DNA of 64,000 nt from Haplomitrium mnioides (GCA_049999725.1 JBNGIS010034285.1:62001-126000), one strand, 5' to 3'; shown: positions 33,861 to 44,465, numbered from the stretch's first letter. The notes: generated by a model from the sequence alone, not told the origin. Numbers and translations: made by a program.

Positions 33861-34649
33861 TTTGCAGAAAACTGCAGACCAGACCCCCGAAAACCTCGGA
33901 ACCTGCCGTTGACTTCACAGCTAGTCGGGATAGGTGTCACCACGGGAAGTCACCTCACCACCTACCACCGCAGGAGAGTGTGGGAAGACGGGGGAGAAAA
34001 GGAGTGCACGAGCTATCGCAGGCGCGCACATAGGGAGATTGAGTTCTGAGTCTTGAGACGAGCAAGGAGAGGAACGAAGGGTAACTGTGTACGATTGCAT
34101 GGACAGACGCATTGTGAGGGACACTATGAATTTAAGAGGTTGAGAAGAAGATCTAAGGTGTGATTGAAGCTCTTGTGCAAGGGGATAACGAGGGACGAGA
34201 AGTGTGATCTGCAATCCGTCGAGCAAAGCGAGTAGACTTGCGTTCGGGGGCCAAAGGAGTGGAGGTGGATTGGAGGAGCACCGAGAATCGTTGAGTGGGA
34301 GACTCTAGAGGCTCGAGCGATCGAGGTGAACCCATTCTGGAGGGTGGACCAGCATTCAGAGGTAGATCGTTACTCGAGGGAGAAGTAGGTGCATTCAGTT
34401 TGGACTCGTGAATTGTGATGGTGCAAGGGATTTCACCGAGTGGCATTAAGAGGGTGTTGTTGTTACCATTTTAGAAGGACATCGAAGGCAAGGGAGGGCT
34501 GCGTTAGTGCCCACGCACTGTGGAGAAGACACGATCGAGATCTGGTGGAGTGTGTCCAGCAGTCGTGAGGACTGGCTTCTAGAGGTGGAAGTTAAGTTGA
34601 CCTCTTCCAAGCTTGCGGAAGTGAACCCAAGCCTGTCTATGATGGAGGG

Positions 34650-34655
34650 TATAAA
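34650..34655 (+). promoter_or_regulatory. TATA-like box TATAAA in C-type LTR
   Basis: GGGTATAAACTAG is conserved in the opposite-strand C LTR (TTTATA at 39546-39551). Conservation in both copies and late-LTR position suggest the LTR promoter. Not tested. Confidence 0.35.
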
Positions 34656-34833
34656 CTAGCTGGTATGTGTGTGTGAGTGGGCGGGTTGAAGTGTCAAGTG
34701 TCGTAGAGGAGACCCGAGTGATATTGAAAGTCGCTGGCCAATGGCACTCTATATTTTGGTCGAGTAAATAGTGTAGATACGTCTATAGCCGTAGCCATAA
34801 TTCTTAGTAGGAGTTAGGGACTTTGTAGACTCT

Positions 34834-36480
34834 ATCAGTGAATGGCAACGGGAAATGATCCTTCTTGGTTGCCTCATTCAACTTTTGGTAATCTTGACAG
34901 ACTCGAATCTTCCAGCCCCACTTTCTTGGCACTACTATCAGCAGTGACACCTACTTGCTATTCAAAACAGGGTAGATACACCCTGCCTCCAACAATTTGT
35001 CAATTTCCTCTTTTACCAGTAGAGAGAATCTAGGGTTCATCCGATACTGACGTTGTCTGACTGGTACCGCTGTTGTTTCTAGGTCAATGCGATGCTTTCC
35101 CAACTCTCTCGGAACTCCCGTCAGATCTTCATGTCTCCAAGCAAACACATCGTTGAATTTTGTGAGAGTTTGAACTAAGGCTTTCTCTTCATCCATGGGC
35201 AACTCAGCCCCTACTTGGAATTTTTGATCCCCTTGTACGACAACCTCTTTATGTTGTGCTTCTTTGACTACTCCCACTTCGTTCCTCCTAAGCGGCTCAT
35301 TTCCTCCCTCTAGGGTTGCCAGACACATTCCTCCATGGGTTAGCTTTGTCATGCTTCTTCCTTCCGGGTGGGACTTTGACTCCCCTTCTAAGTCAAGGTC
35401 CACCCTCTCCTTCTCTCTCAACGATCTGCTCCCTCCTTCTGAACTGGGCCCGACTATTGCCCCTTCCACAAGGGCAATTTGACCAATCTCCATTTCGGCC
35501 TCCCTCAACTGAATTTCTTCGGGGGCCTCGTCATCCAACTGGATCCAGTAGTGGTACTCTATCCCATCTTCATCCTCCGACCATTCAGTATCATAGTCTG
35601 CTTCAAGCTACGTCTCCACCTCATGGGGTACTACCTCATAATGGACCACCATCCTCTTTGGTCCAAACATCAGAGTAGAGTTCCTCCAGTTGTGCAAGAC
35701 TTGGGCACCACACAACCATGGTCTTCTAATCAAAATTGGGTGAGGAGAAGGTCATGCTGGCTGCATCATTGGGTAATTCAATATAAATTCCACGCCCCCA
35801 ATGGTGGTTGGTACTTGCATTAGGGCTCCCAGCGGCTTCACTCACGACCCATTAGCCAGTGTCATGATTCGAGCAGTGGGTTGAAATTCCTTGAATCCCA
35901 ACCGATGTGCAATCTCTTTAATCATGATGTTGATCCCCGCTCCTCCATCTACTAGCACCAATGATAGCGCACAACCTACGATCTAGATGTCAATTTCTAG
36001 GGCACCCCGATCCTCATAAATCAGGCTTAAATCGACTGTGGTGCCCACTCGGGGAAGGCGCCTTTGTCTCTTTGGCCCCATCAGTAGCTCCTTCAACTGC
36101 CTTCTATACAGTGGACTATCTCTAATCGGTTGTCCCACCATTGATGTTACTAGGCAATCTCGGACATCCGCTTGAATGTTGTAGTGGGCAGGCTTGGCCA
36201 TCTGTATGGGAACTGTGACCGCTTCCTTGCTCTTCTAAGCCTCTTCTGAGGCCTGCTATCTCCGGACTTCCTTCAAAGTCTCAGTGGCCACATTCCTCTC
36301 CTCTTCGGCATCCATGGCCTCCACTTGTCTCCTGACCTCCTCTTGTTGCTTTGGGTAGAACCATTTGGGGTTATTCCTTTTGTAATTCGACTTGTTGTCA
36401 GATAGCAACTCGAGTTCCTTAGCTTTTTCCGCTCCACGTCCTTTCCTCTGCTTTTCTTTTTTCCGGTTTCGGGCTTCCGC
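34834..36480 (-). pseudogene. pol: C element: RT start, acidic spacer, protease (minus strand)
   Basis: Read from right to left. A charged linker (NPKWFYPKQQEEVRRQVEAM) leads into protease with LVDGGAGINIM (Asp codon 35949-35947), FKEFQPTARIM and the acidic spacer (EWSEDEDGIEYHYW). The open frame 35538-34951 then covers the spacer and RT N-terminus (FAWRHEDLTGVPRELGKH, MNPRFSLLVKEEIDKLLEAG). A stop follows YPVLNSK, and RT continues in fragments to KKDHFPLPFTD. It breaks off at 34834, where a plus-strand LTR piece begins. RT palm, RNase H and integrase are missing. The wording differs from A copies, so this is a related subfamily. Confidence 0.88.
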
Positions 36481-36604
36481 TGTCGCGTGGCAGTAATTTA
36501 GTTCTGGGAATACGTAGGGTATATGGCTGTGGAGAATTCTATGCAACGGCAGAAGCCCTATGGTTTACAGTACTGAATAGCAGCACACTTGGTTGTGCTT
36601 CAGT

Positions 36605-36614
36605 NNNNNNNNNN
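36605..36614. other. Assembly gap (10 N), probably undersized
   Basis: On either side, sequence matches the D LTR at about 57693 and about 58648, which are some 950 bases apart there. Confidence 0.95.
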
Positions 36615-36690
36615 ACACACTTTTCGGCGCCGACTATTCAACATATACCCAAACTTCCTTTGTAGACACTTGCACAATTTCCACTTCAAT

Positions 36691-37029
36691 TCAGGTCAGC
36701 ATATAGATGGTGAGATCCCATCGCTCCCCATAGGTGATAATTGGCAGCAGTACTGGAATTTGTGAGTTCATCACTTGATTCAAGAAGTTGTCGCCGAAAT
36801 GATTTACGATCCACTGTCGAAAATGATCTCTAGGTATGATTCGCAACCCAACGAAGAATGGATTTGGAAGAGGAAAGTTTGGAGCAGCAAACAAACCTCT
36901 ATCCATCTCTGAGAAATCGACCCATAAAATCGCACACCCAAGAGTAGAACCTCCTTGCTCTGATTGCTCGCTGCACTTCTCTCCAATGTGTGATCCCTTG
37001 ATGACCTTCTTCCTGATAATGTCCCTCAA
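36691..37029 (-). CDS. Coding-like ORF inside D-family LTR, function unknown
   Basis: An open frame of about 112 codons lies within the solo LTR; it lacks an ATG at its start and opens from a TTG (117 codons from the upstream stop). Its last 72 codons (36909-36691) begin EMDRGLFAAPNFPLPNP and end TIYMLT. They align in frame, with the same stop, to 50607-50825 and 57401-57619 in the two LTRs of element D. Against the 5' D LTR I count by eye about 27 codons with silent changes and 15 with replacements (one of them a stop in D). A second frame upstream (DSILRYFDYVKQHEDIEGH, then RARRFYSW) also aligns to D (DYALRYFEDN, then KARKFYNG). This suggests an accessory protein gene in the LTR that was once selected. 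No family is recognised. Confidence 0.5.
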   Translation of the reverse strand: MRDIIRKKVIKGSHIGEKCSEQSEQGGSTLGCAILWVDFSEMDRGLFAAPNFPLPNPFFVGLRIIPRDHFRQWIVNHFGDNFLNQVMNSQIPVLLPIITYGERWDLTIYMLT

Positions 37030-37289
37030 TGTCTTCGTGCTGCTTTACATAGTCAAAATATCTTAAGATGCTATCCAGAGAATCCCCAAAAGAGCCAATA
37101 GGCTGATCCTCACTCCATCGATAATATCTAGAGAATCTGCCACGTTGTCTTGATAAACTACTTTTGCTTTTCTAGAAGGTTCTCAAAACGGTATCTTGTC
37201 GCTTCTTCATTTTTATTATAGGTAATATAACTTTGTTTTTTGTTTTCTTTTGTTACTATTTTACACATTAGCCCAACCACAACACGACA

Positions 37290-38900
37290 CCGCTCATGTA
37301 TTCACCCGATAGCAATCCTTGGATGAGGGCAGTTCCCAGCTTGGCAACTTGGTTTCCTCCTCCTTCTCTCCATCCCCTGCTTCTAGCTCCTAGTCTAGCG
37401 TTATCAAATTCACCTCCGGTGGGGGTGGTAGGGGGTTTGTGTCTGCACTTGAGCCTAGCTTTGGTCGTTTTTTCAAAGGGCAATTCATCGCCACATGTCC
37501 CTCAGACTTACATTGGAAGCACATCGCATAGGGCACCCCATTGTTCTACTTCCGCAACTATGTGGAATTCAGAGATATGTGACCTAACTACCGACAGTTC
37601 CAGCATATCATGATGGTCGTTCGGGGATGCCTACCAGCCACCCTGCCATTAGGTTGCCCTATCCTTGGCCTTGTAGGTCTGCTTAACATTGTGCAAGGTC
37701 CACCGCTCACATGGTACATCGTCTCTGGTGCCTCTTCGGGCACATACTCAGCCTCCTCATGCAAGTATTTAGGGGGCTCTTCCCTTACGTAGTGGATGGC
37801 CTAAGCCTCCATGGGGCAATCTAGAGGAGAGTGGCCGTGTTTTTTACACTTAACACACCAGACCCCTACTCGTCCGGTTGGCCTTGGCTTGCTCTCTAGT
37901 TTTAGTCCTGCTAGGAGTATGTGCATGGCCCCCATTTTTGCACTTAACTCTTCCACCTTCTCATTCAGCTTCCCACCTTCTCTCCCATAGGATTCTGGTT
38001 CAGGTTCCTTGTCGGGGGTTCTCCTTGGCTGCTTCTTTTTTTCCTTCCGATCTCTGGCCTCCCTCCTCTTCTAGTCCTTCCATTTTTTCCTTCTTCTGGT
38101 TGACCGGCCCTCATCGGAACTACTAGTGTTAGATTCCTCGTCACTTCTCAAGGTGGAGTCCGAACTCTCCTCTCACTCCTCCTCACTGCTGGTCCCATCT
38201 GAAGAGTCTTCCGAATCGTACTTAGCCCATGTCTTCCTCCTAGAACTCGTGACAGAGGCCCTTGCTTGGGACTGGGCGGCACTCACTGCAGCTTTTAGGG
38301 ATTGGGGGTTGGTCTGCCATACCCACATCCCTATTTTCTTTGGTAACGCCGCCAAGAACCACAAAGTTAGCATCCCATCCGTGGCCGGGGGATAAAGCTT
38401 CCGCGCCACCTTCTTGAATCTATGTAGGAACCTTCTCACTGATTCCTTTTTCTTCATTTGTAGCTTCCTCACTTTAATTAAGGCCTCTGTCTCTTCTCGA
38501 ATTTGGCAGAACTCGGACATGAATGCGGCTTTAAATGCCTCCCAATCGCTCTTGATCAGGTTTGGCCAATCCTTGTACCACGGGTGTGCCTCTCCCTTCA
38601 AGACAATAGGCATGATACCCAGAATCAGGTGACTCTCTTCGTTGGCCTCTGCCGCATTCTCTAAGTCGTCCAACCAGGCGTCATGGTCATGCTTAGGCCG
38701 CCCCGTATACGGCTTGTACTTGAATCTCCCCCATAGTCCATGGGGTGGTGTCGGGTGAGCCATTACAGCAGTAGGTATGGACAACTCTACCCACAGGTCG
38801 ATACCTCCCTCCACTCTTCTTCAACTGGCTCACAACCAGATGCTCTATTTTCTGCAGACTCTCACTCCTACTTTGATGCACCCTTGAGGTCCTCTCTACA
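37290..38900 (-). pseudogene. gag: C element gag (minus strand)
   Basis: The frame 38814-38173 is open for 213 codons: GLWGRFKYKPYTGRPKHD, DAWLDDLENAAEANEESH, KGEAHPWYKDWPNLIKSDWE, KLQMKKKESVRRFLHRF, then an acidic tail. Downstream are knuckle 1, CVKCKKHGHSPLDC (about 37845-37800), knuckle 2, CWNCR then LGHIS (about 37600-37560, last Cys lost), and knuckle 3, CFQCKSEGHVAMNC (about 37522-37480, intact). This is the best preserved capsid frame of the A/C group. An N-terminal part lies at 38881-38815. Stops occur between the capsid and knuckle 1 and between the knuckles. Confidence 0.88.
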
Positions 38901-38943
38901 AAAGATTATACTCAATTCTGGGTTGGTCTCAGGTTCCAACGAA

Positions 38944-38974
38944 CCTTGGCCATCTTTCTAGCACCAAAAAACTA
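38944..38974 (-). other. Primer binding site of C (minus strand)
   Basis: TGGTGCTAG (38966-38958 on the minus strand), one base from TGGCGCTAG, lies eight bases after the LTR end. Confidence 0.6.
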
Positions 38975-40619
38975 TGTCACCCCCTCTCTCCTAGCTTAAC
39001 TCATATAGAGCTTATTCCAATAGAAGAGGCGCGACACAGTTCAATAAGGCCTTTTATGAGACAGCCCAGTCCCTATTTTATCCCTTGCATGTACTAGCAG
39101 CCACAAGCTTCTTGGTAGCGCGGGTACTTCACACCAAATCCACACTCCGCAGTCCTTTCTTTCTCTCCACACACACCCCCGAGCCAAACTAGGACTTGCT
39201 CAGATCTTGTCACTCATTCTTGCACTGAGACTGCTTGCAATCATTCACATCTATGCCATTTCAGAGGAAAAAGTACATACAGAACTACACCTACAAACTC
39301 AATGCAAACTCTATGTTGAATCTACATAGGACCATCTACTCCAACATCTGTACTTTCTCTTGTACAAATCTATAGAGTCTCTAACTCCTACTCAGAATGA
39401 TGCCCACGACTATAGACGTATCTACACTATTAGCTCAACAGAAGTGTAGAATGCCATGGACCAATGACTTCCAATATCACTTGAGTCTCCTCCACGAAAC
39501 TTTCACACTTCAGCCTGCCCACTCATACACGCATTCACCAACTAGTTTATACCCTCCATTGTATAGGGCTTGGATTCACTTCCGCAAGCTTGGAAGAGGT
39601 GAGCTTTACTTCCACCTCTGGAAGGAAGTCCTCACGACTGCTAGACATACTCCACCAAATCTCGACCGGGTCTTCTCCATAGTGGGCAGGCACTAACGCA
39701 GCCCCCTTGCCTTCGATCTCCTTCTGAAATGGCAACATCAACACATATCTGATACCACTGGGCAGAATCCCCTGCACAATCATGATTCATGAACCCATGC
39801 CGAATGCACCTGCCTCTCCCTCAAAAAACGATCCTCCTCTAACACTCGTTCACCCTTCAGAATGGTATCACCTGGATCGCTCGAGTCTCTAGAGCCTCTT
39901 GCTCCACAATTCTTGGCGCCCCTCCAGTCCACCTCCACTTCTCTAGCCCCCAAACACAAGTCTGCTTGCCTCACTCGACGCATTCCAGAATGCACTCCCC
40001 ATCCCTTGCTATCCCCTTGCACAAAAGCTTCAATAACACCTTCAATCTTATTCTCATCCTCTTAGATTCACAGTGTCCCTCAATATGCATCTATCCACAC
40101 AATCGTACACATTCACGCTTTGTGCCTCTCTCTGCTTCTCTCAAGACTCATAACTCGATCTTCTTGTGTGCGCCCTCGCGATCACGTGAGCACTCTTTTT
40201 TTCCCTACGTCTTCTCGCGCCTCCTTGCAGTGGTAGGTGGTGAGATGACTTCCCGTGGCGACACTTGTCCTGACCAGCTCCGAAGTCAACGGCAGGTACT
40301 AGGGGTCTGGTCCGCAGTTTTTTGTGGACTAATGAGTCCAAAGATTCCCGCGGAACCAAGTCTAAAGATTCATACGGAACTAAGTCAGAAGAATCCCACA
40401 AAATCAAGTATGAAGAATCCCGTGGAACCGAGTCCAAAGTATCCCACCGAACCGAATCTAAAGAATCCCACAGAACTGAGTCCAAAGAATCCCGCGGAAC
40501 CGAGTCTGAAGATCTCCATAGACCTAATCCGAAGAATCCCTCAAACCTCGAGTCTAAAGTTGACTTTTCCTCTGATGCCACTGTTCGACGTCGTATTCAA
40601 CCTGGAAGCTTGATCACCA

Positions 40620-41235
40620 CATTGACCTTGATTCGTAGTTGACCGCAGACCCAAGTCTGAAGAATCCAACGGACTGGTGAGCTCGAAGGATCCCTCAGAC
40701 CCTGAATTCCAAGATTGACTTTTCCTCTGTTGCCGTCGTCTGACGTCGTCTCCAACCGAAAGCTTGACCGCCACATTGACCTTGATCGGCAATTGACCAC
40801 AGACCCAAGTTCGAAGAATCCAACGGACTAGTGAGTCCAAAAAGTCCCTCGGACCCTAGGTTTTGAGGTTGACTTTTCCTCCGTGGCCGTCGTCTTCAAC
40901 CAGGAAGCTTGACCGCCGCTTTGACCTTGATCCGCAGTTGACCACGGACCCAAGTCCGAAGAATCCAATGGACTAGTGAGTCCGAAGGATCCCTCAGACC
41001 ATGAGTTCCGAGGTTGACATTTTCTACATGGCTGTTGTCTTCAACCGAGAAGCTTGACCGCCGTTTTAACCTTGATCCGTAGTTGACCATGGGCCCAAGT
41101 CCGAAGAATCCATAGGACTGGTGAGTCCGAAGGATCCCTCGGACCTTGAGTTCCAAGGATTACTTTTCCTCTCTGGCTGCTATCCGACGTTGTCTTCAAC
41201 CGGGAAGCTTGATCACCGCTTTGACCTTGCATCCG
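40620..41235 (-). repeat. Four ~150-bp tandem units in C LTR
   Basis: Units recur at about 40622, 40776, 40921 and 41065, each with TTGACCTTGATCCG, a GTTGACC, CCCAAGTCCGAAGAATCCA and GGATCCCTCGGACC. They are the same kind of unit that repeats in A LTRs. Confidence 0.75.
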
Positions 41236-41239
41236 ATGT

Positions 41240-41580
41240 TTGACCGAAGAGCTTCGCAGATCCGAGTCCGAAGGACTTCGCGAATCCAAATCAGGAGGAC
41301 TTTGCGAATCTGAAGGACTTCACGGATCCGAATCCGATGGACTTCACAGATCCAAATCCGGAGGACTTTGCGGATCCGAATCAGATGGACTTTGTGAATC
41401 CGAATCTGGAGGACTTTGCGGATCTGAATCCAGAGGACTTCACGAATCCAAAGGACTTCAGAGATCCGAATCTGGAGGACTTCGTAGATCCAAATCCGAA
41501 GGACTTTGCGTATCCGAATCTGATGGACTTTGTGGATCTGAATCTGGAGGACTTCGCGGATCTGAATCCGAAGGATCATT
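41240..41580 (+). repeat. 24-bp tandem array, about 13-14 copies
   Basis: Unit of type GATCCGAATCCGGAGGACTT plus TGCG, in near-perfect 24-bp register. The plus-strand frame at 41337-41585 reads as an 8-residue repeat (DPNPEDFA, DPNQMDFV, NPNLEDFA). The array sits in an LTR and looks like local amplification, not a gene. Confidence 0.85.
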
Positions 41581-41790
41581 TATGATGCAACATTTCCACA
41601 TACATGGGGTCCCTTCCATTTGCTATTAGCCTTGGATTTCCGTTCCACTCCCCTAGTCCTCCTCGTTTGGTCTCTGATCTTCCTCTGCTTCTAATGTCAC
41701 TCTTCTTCCCACTTCTCTGCTTATTACCTCTAGCGAGTGTTCCGTTCTTCCTTACCTTGGTTTTGATTCCTGCCTTTCACTGATGCTTGC

Positions 41791-42064
41791 ATGACCTCTT
41801 CCACTTGCCCTCGATCTGGAGTACCCCGATGCATCTGGTGTATCCCCGTGTCTTAGAAGTCGAGAATTGCCCCGTCGATGCTTCCAATTCCTTCAATTTT
41901 TTTAGTAGTGCCCTAATTCGCCAACTAACAACCTTAAAAGTGACTCACTACCACTTCCTTCACTCCTCTCTATTTTCTTATGAATAGCAAAACCTTATGC
42001 TTTTGTACTATTACATAATCCTCACCATCTAGTCGATGATGTCCTTGTCATTGCCGCAACTTTA
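41791..42064 (-). repeat. Probable chromovirus 3' tail and LTR start (minus strand)
   Basis: After the chromodomain, the minus strand passes GGTGAGGATTA and then TGTAATAGTAC (from 42015), a plausible polypurine tract and LTR start. It then runs into the C LTR. No second LTR is available for proof. Confidence 0.3.
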
Positions 42065-42730
42065 AAAAAATTTAATAGCTTCTTGAGCATTCTCAAGATT
42101 TGAAGAAGGTTCCTATGTAGCATCATGAAGTGGACACCCTTTCCACAAAACCTTGTATTGAACTTGTGGATTCCGCCTACGCTTGATAACTCTTTTTGCC
42201 AAAATACGGTCTACTTCAAATTCTTCATAATCATAAAAAACAATGGCTGGAGGAGGAAGTTGAATAGGATTTGGAAAATAGGATGGGCTAGGAACAAAAG
42301 GCTTAAGTTCAGACACATGGAACACACGATGAATCTTCATATGAAGAGGAAGATCAAGTTTATAAGCAACAAGAGAAATAACCTAAGAAATAGAGAAAGG
42401 ACCAATCCAAGAAGGAGATAACTTACGAACTTGAGTATCTAAAGACAATGGAAGATCATGAGTGGATAACATAACTTGGTCACCCAAAACAAAAGAGCAA
42501 TCATGATGATAGCTATCGGCATATTGTTTTTGCCGATTTTGAGCAACAGTAAGATGGTTGTGAGCATCTTGCAAGGAAGAAGATAAACGAGACAAAAAAG
42601 TAGAAATACTTGGAACATTAGAATAATTAGGAGAAAGCAAACCATCGAGAACAAGAGGATGCTAACCCGAATTAAGAAAGAAAGGAGAAAACCCAATACT
42701 TGCTTGTTTGGAGTTGTTGTAGGCAAACTT
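42065..42730 (-). pseudogene. pol: Chromovirus integrase end and chromodomain (minus strand)
   Basis: From 42730 leftwards the reading starts at AYNNSKQASIGFSPFF, the end of an integrase core. It runs through a stop (TAG near 42664), SPNYSNVPSISTFLSRLSSS, QKQYADSYHHD, LGDQVMLSTHDLPLSL and KLSPSWIGPFSI (a GPY/F-like motif). Next come FHVSELKPFVPSP and a chromodomain: EEFEVDRILAKRV, QVQYKVLWKGCPLHDATWEP, NLENAQEAIKFF. The chromodomain would direct integration to marked chromatin. The 5' part is cut off at 42730 by the A5 LTR, which landed in the integrase. Frame shifts occur near 42440 and 42340. Confidence 0.88.
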
Positions 42731-43667
42731 TGTGAGCTAATGACATAGAGCACTAAGGAATAATTCATGGAATCGGAGGTGGTGTCACTCCCCTGTTTCT
42801 GGCCTTAACCTTCACAGTCGCCTCTTTGGACGCAGAGGATGACAAATTGCGGGCATTCAGGTTCTTTTCTGAGATGGCCCCTTACCTTTTATCGCTTTAA
42901 GGCTTTAAGGATTCTTGCTTTCCTTACTAGCCTTTGATGCACCACTTACTCTGTTCAGACTACACTCAACTCATTCATTCACCACTCAGGTGAGTGTTCT
43001 CCACACTCAATCTTCCTTGTGTAATTCTGTCCATGTATTCCAAGGACCAAAACTCGAGGTCCTGTCACCTTATGTGTAATTGGAACAATTACATAAGTCT
43101 GGACTCCCCCTTTCAGAGTTGTCACAAATCGAGTACAATAGATCTCAACTATCCTAAGATGAATGAATCACCAGACTAAACCTCAGGATTATAACCAGAG
43201 AGCATTTTCCCCCATGATCATTTTGTTGTCACAAGGACTGCATTCCTCCTTCTGAGATGTCTCAGGGTCTGCTCAACTGTCATGTTATATTTTATACTAC
43301 TCTACTGCATTAAATCAAATGCACAATGAGAATCTAACTACACTTATATACATCAACTTTTACACTATGTACTGTGAATAGGAACAGAGTCCTTGAAGAC
43401 CTTTGGACAGATCCACCAAATGACTTCCCTTCTGGAACCTCCGCTGCCTTACAGCCTGCAGCCCAACACTCACCACTCACACACCCTTATCCAGATAGTT
43501 TTGACACTTCCCTCGCGAGAAGTCTTGACTTTACTTCCTCTCAGGCTAGGAAGAGGATATATTTTAGTTCCACCTCTGGAAAAGCACAGTCCTCCCGACT
43601 GTAGGTAACCCACTCCACACCAAGCCTGGAAGAGTATTACTCTTGCAGTACGCTGGTACTAATGGAG

Positions 43668-43860
43668 CCTCCTTCTAAGAGTCTTACTTCCGCAATGTAG
43701 CCTCCCTCAAAGAGTCTTACTTCCGCAACGTAGCCTCCCTCAAAGAGTATTACTTCCGCAACGTAGCCTCCCTCGAAGAGTATTACTTCCGCAACGTAGC
43801 CTCCCTCAAAGAGTATTACTTCCGCAACGTAGCCTCCCTCAAAGAGTATTACTTCCGTAG
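43668..43860 (+). repeat. 33-bp tandem repeat, 5.8 copies
   Basis: Units start at 43668, 43701, 43734, 43767, 43800 and 43833. The consensus begins CCTCCCTCAAAGAGTATTAC and continues TTCCGCAACGTAG. The central units are almost identical, so this amplification is younger than the LTR. Confidence 0.92.
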
Positions 43861-43929
43861 TACGATGGTACTAACGCAGCCTCCCTCTTCTCAGCTCCAC
43901 TTGAGATTACAGACAGAGTGTACTCCGAA

Positions 43930-44465
43930 CACTCTAGGGTGATACTCCCGCACAAGGAATGGCAGAGAACTCCAAGCTCCTCACTCAGCAACCTCTTCCG
44001 AAGTCATAATTGGTCGAATCCCTTCTAGACCTCCGTATCAGTAACCCTCCACCCAGGTCCGCCTACAAGGATGAGGTCACATGGGTCTCCCCCCAGTCCT
44101 CCTCTAAATCCCTCAGATCCCCTGAGTGAGAACCTCTGCTTCACGTGATCTTCTCAATGAATTCTAACTCCAGCCGCCCCTCGTTGCGATTTCCTTGTCC
44201 TCAGATCGTGATACTCCTACACAGAGAAAGCATAAACGACCCCAAGTCCTCCCATGGTGGCCCTCTCCCAAAGTCTTAGCCGGCAAGAAATCAATCGAGA
44301 CCCCGTATCAGTAACCTTCCACCCGAGTTCGCCTGCAAGAATGAGGTCACTTGGGTCTCCCCCCAGTCCTCCTCTAAATCCCTCGGATCCCCTGAGTGAG
44401 TACCTCTGCTTCATGTGATCTTTTCAGTGAATTCTCAATCCAGCCCTCCCTCGTTGCAATTCCCC
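43930..44465 (+). repeat. ~270-bp direct duplication in the solo LTR
   Basis: The block with GTATCAGTAACCCTCCACCC at 44035 recurs at 44305 as GTATCAGTAACCTTCCACCC, with TCTCCCCCCAGTCCTCCTCT and CCCCTGAGTGAG in both. About 10% of bases differ by eye. Confidence 0.8.

Larger units (their letters stand above)
33496..34833 (+). repeat. C-type LTR piece, plus orientation, 5' truncated
   Basis: The piece begins mid-LTR (CGGTCCAACTTCCAAGTTGAA) directly after the A4 LTR end. It continues through a 24-bp array to GGAGTTAGGGACTTTGTAGACTC. It is the reverse complement, with substitutions, of about 39369-40610, part of the C LTR on the other strand. It is joined at 34833 to C RT sequence in the opposite orientation, so it is not a normal flanking LTR. 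ORFs at 33490-34033 reflect the 24-bp periodicity only. Confidence 0.75.
36481..37289 (-). repeat. D-family solo LTR inserted in C gag-pol linker
   Basis: On the minus strand it starts TGTCGTGTTGTGGTTG and ends CTGCCACGCGACA, matching the D LTR ends. It is flanked by a 4-bp direct duplication CCGC (36477-36480 and 37290-37293). Taking it out restores the C linker, DCYRVNT then AEARNRKKEKQ, at the place where A copies read DCYQVVTRAEAKAKKK. No internal D sequence is present, so it is a solo LTR. A 10-N gap lies inside and probably hides about 950 bases, judging from the D LTR. Confidence 0.88.
38975..41790 (-). repeat. C element 5' LTR (minus strand)
   Basis: On the plus strand it begins TGTCACCCCCTCTC, the reverse complement of a GTGACA LTR end. 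It continues through a TATAAA site (39551-39546), the 24-bp array (40530-40340), ~150-bp units (40620-41235), a second 24-bp array (41240-41580) and a leader resembling the A LTR leader (CGCTAGAGGTAATAAGCAG). The LTR start (TGTCAGC) is not found; the right boundary near 41790 is approximate, where chromovirus-like sequence takes over. Confidence 0.65.

Noticed and set aside
33490-34033. Three overlapping repeat-protein ORFs (GFFGLGSA-type repeats)
   Set aside because: They arise from the 24-bp array, whose length is a multiple of three, so every frame is open and periodic. No start context or homologue.
41240-41629. DPNPEDFA-type repeat protein
   Set aside because: Same reason: 24-bp tandem array inside an LTR on the opposite strand of the element.
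42113-42421. Plus-strand ORF in the chromovirus region
   Set aside because: Shadow of the minus-strand chromodomain and integrase end, which have clear domain matches.
43668-43860. CRISPR-like array
   Set aside because: Units are contiguous 33-bp tandem copies without spacers, in a plant retrotransposon LTR.
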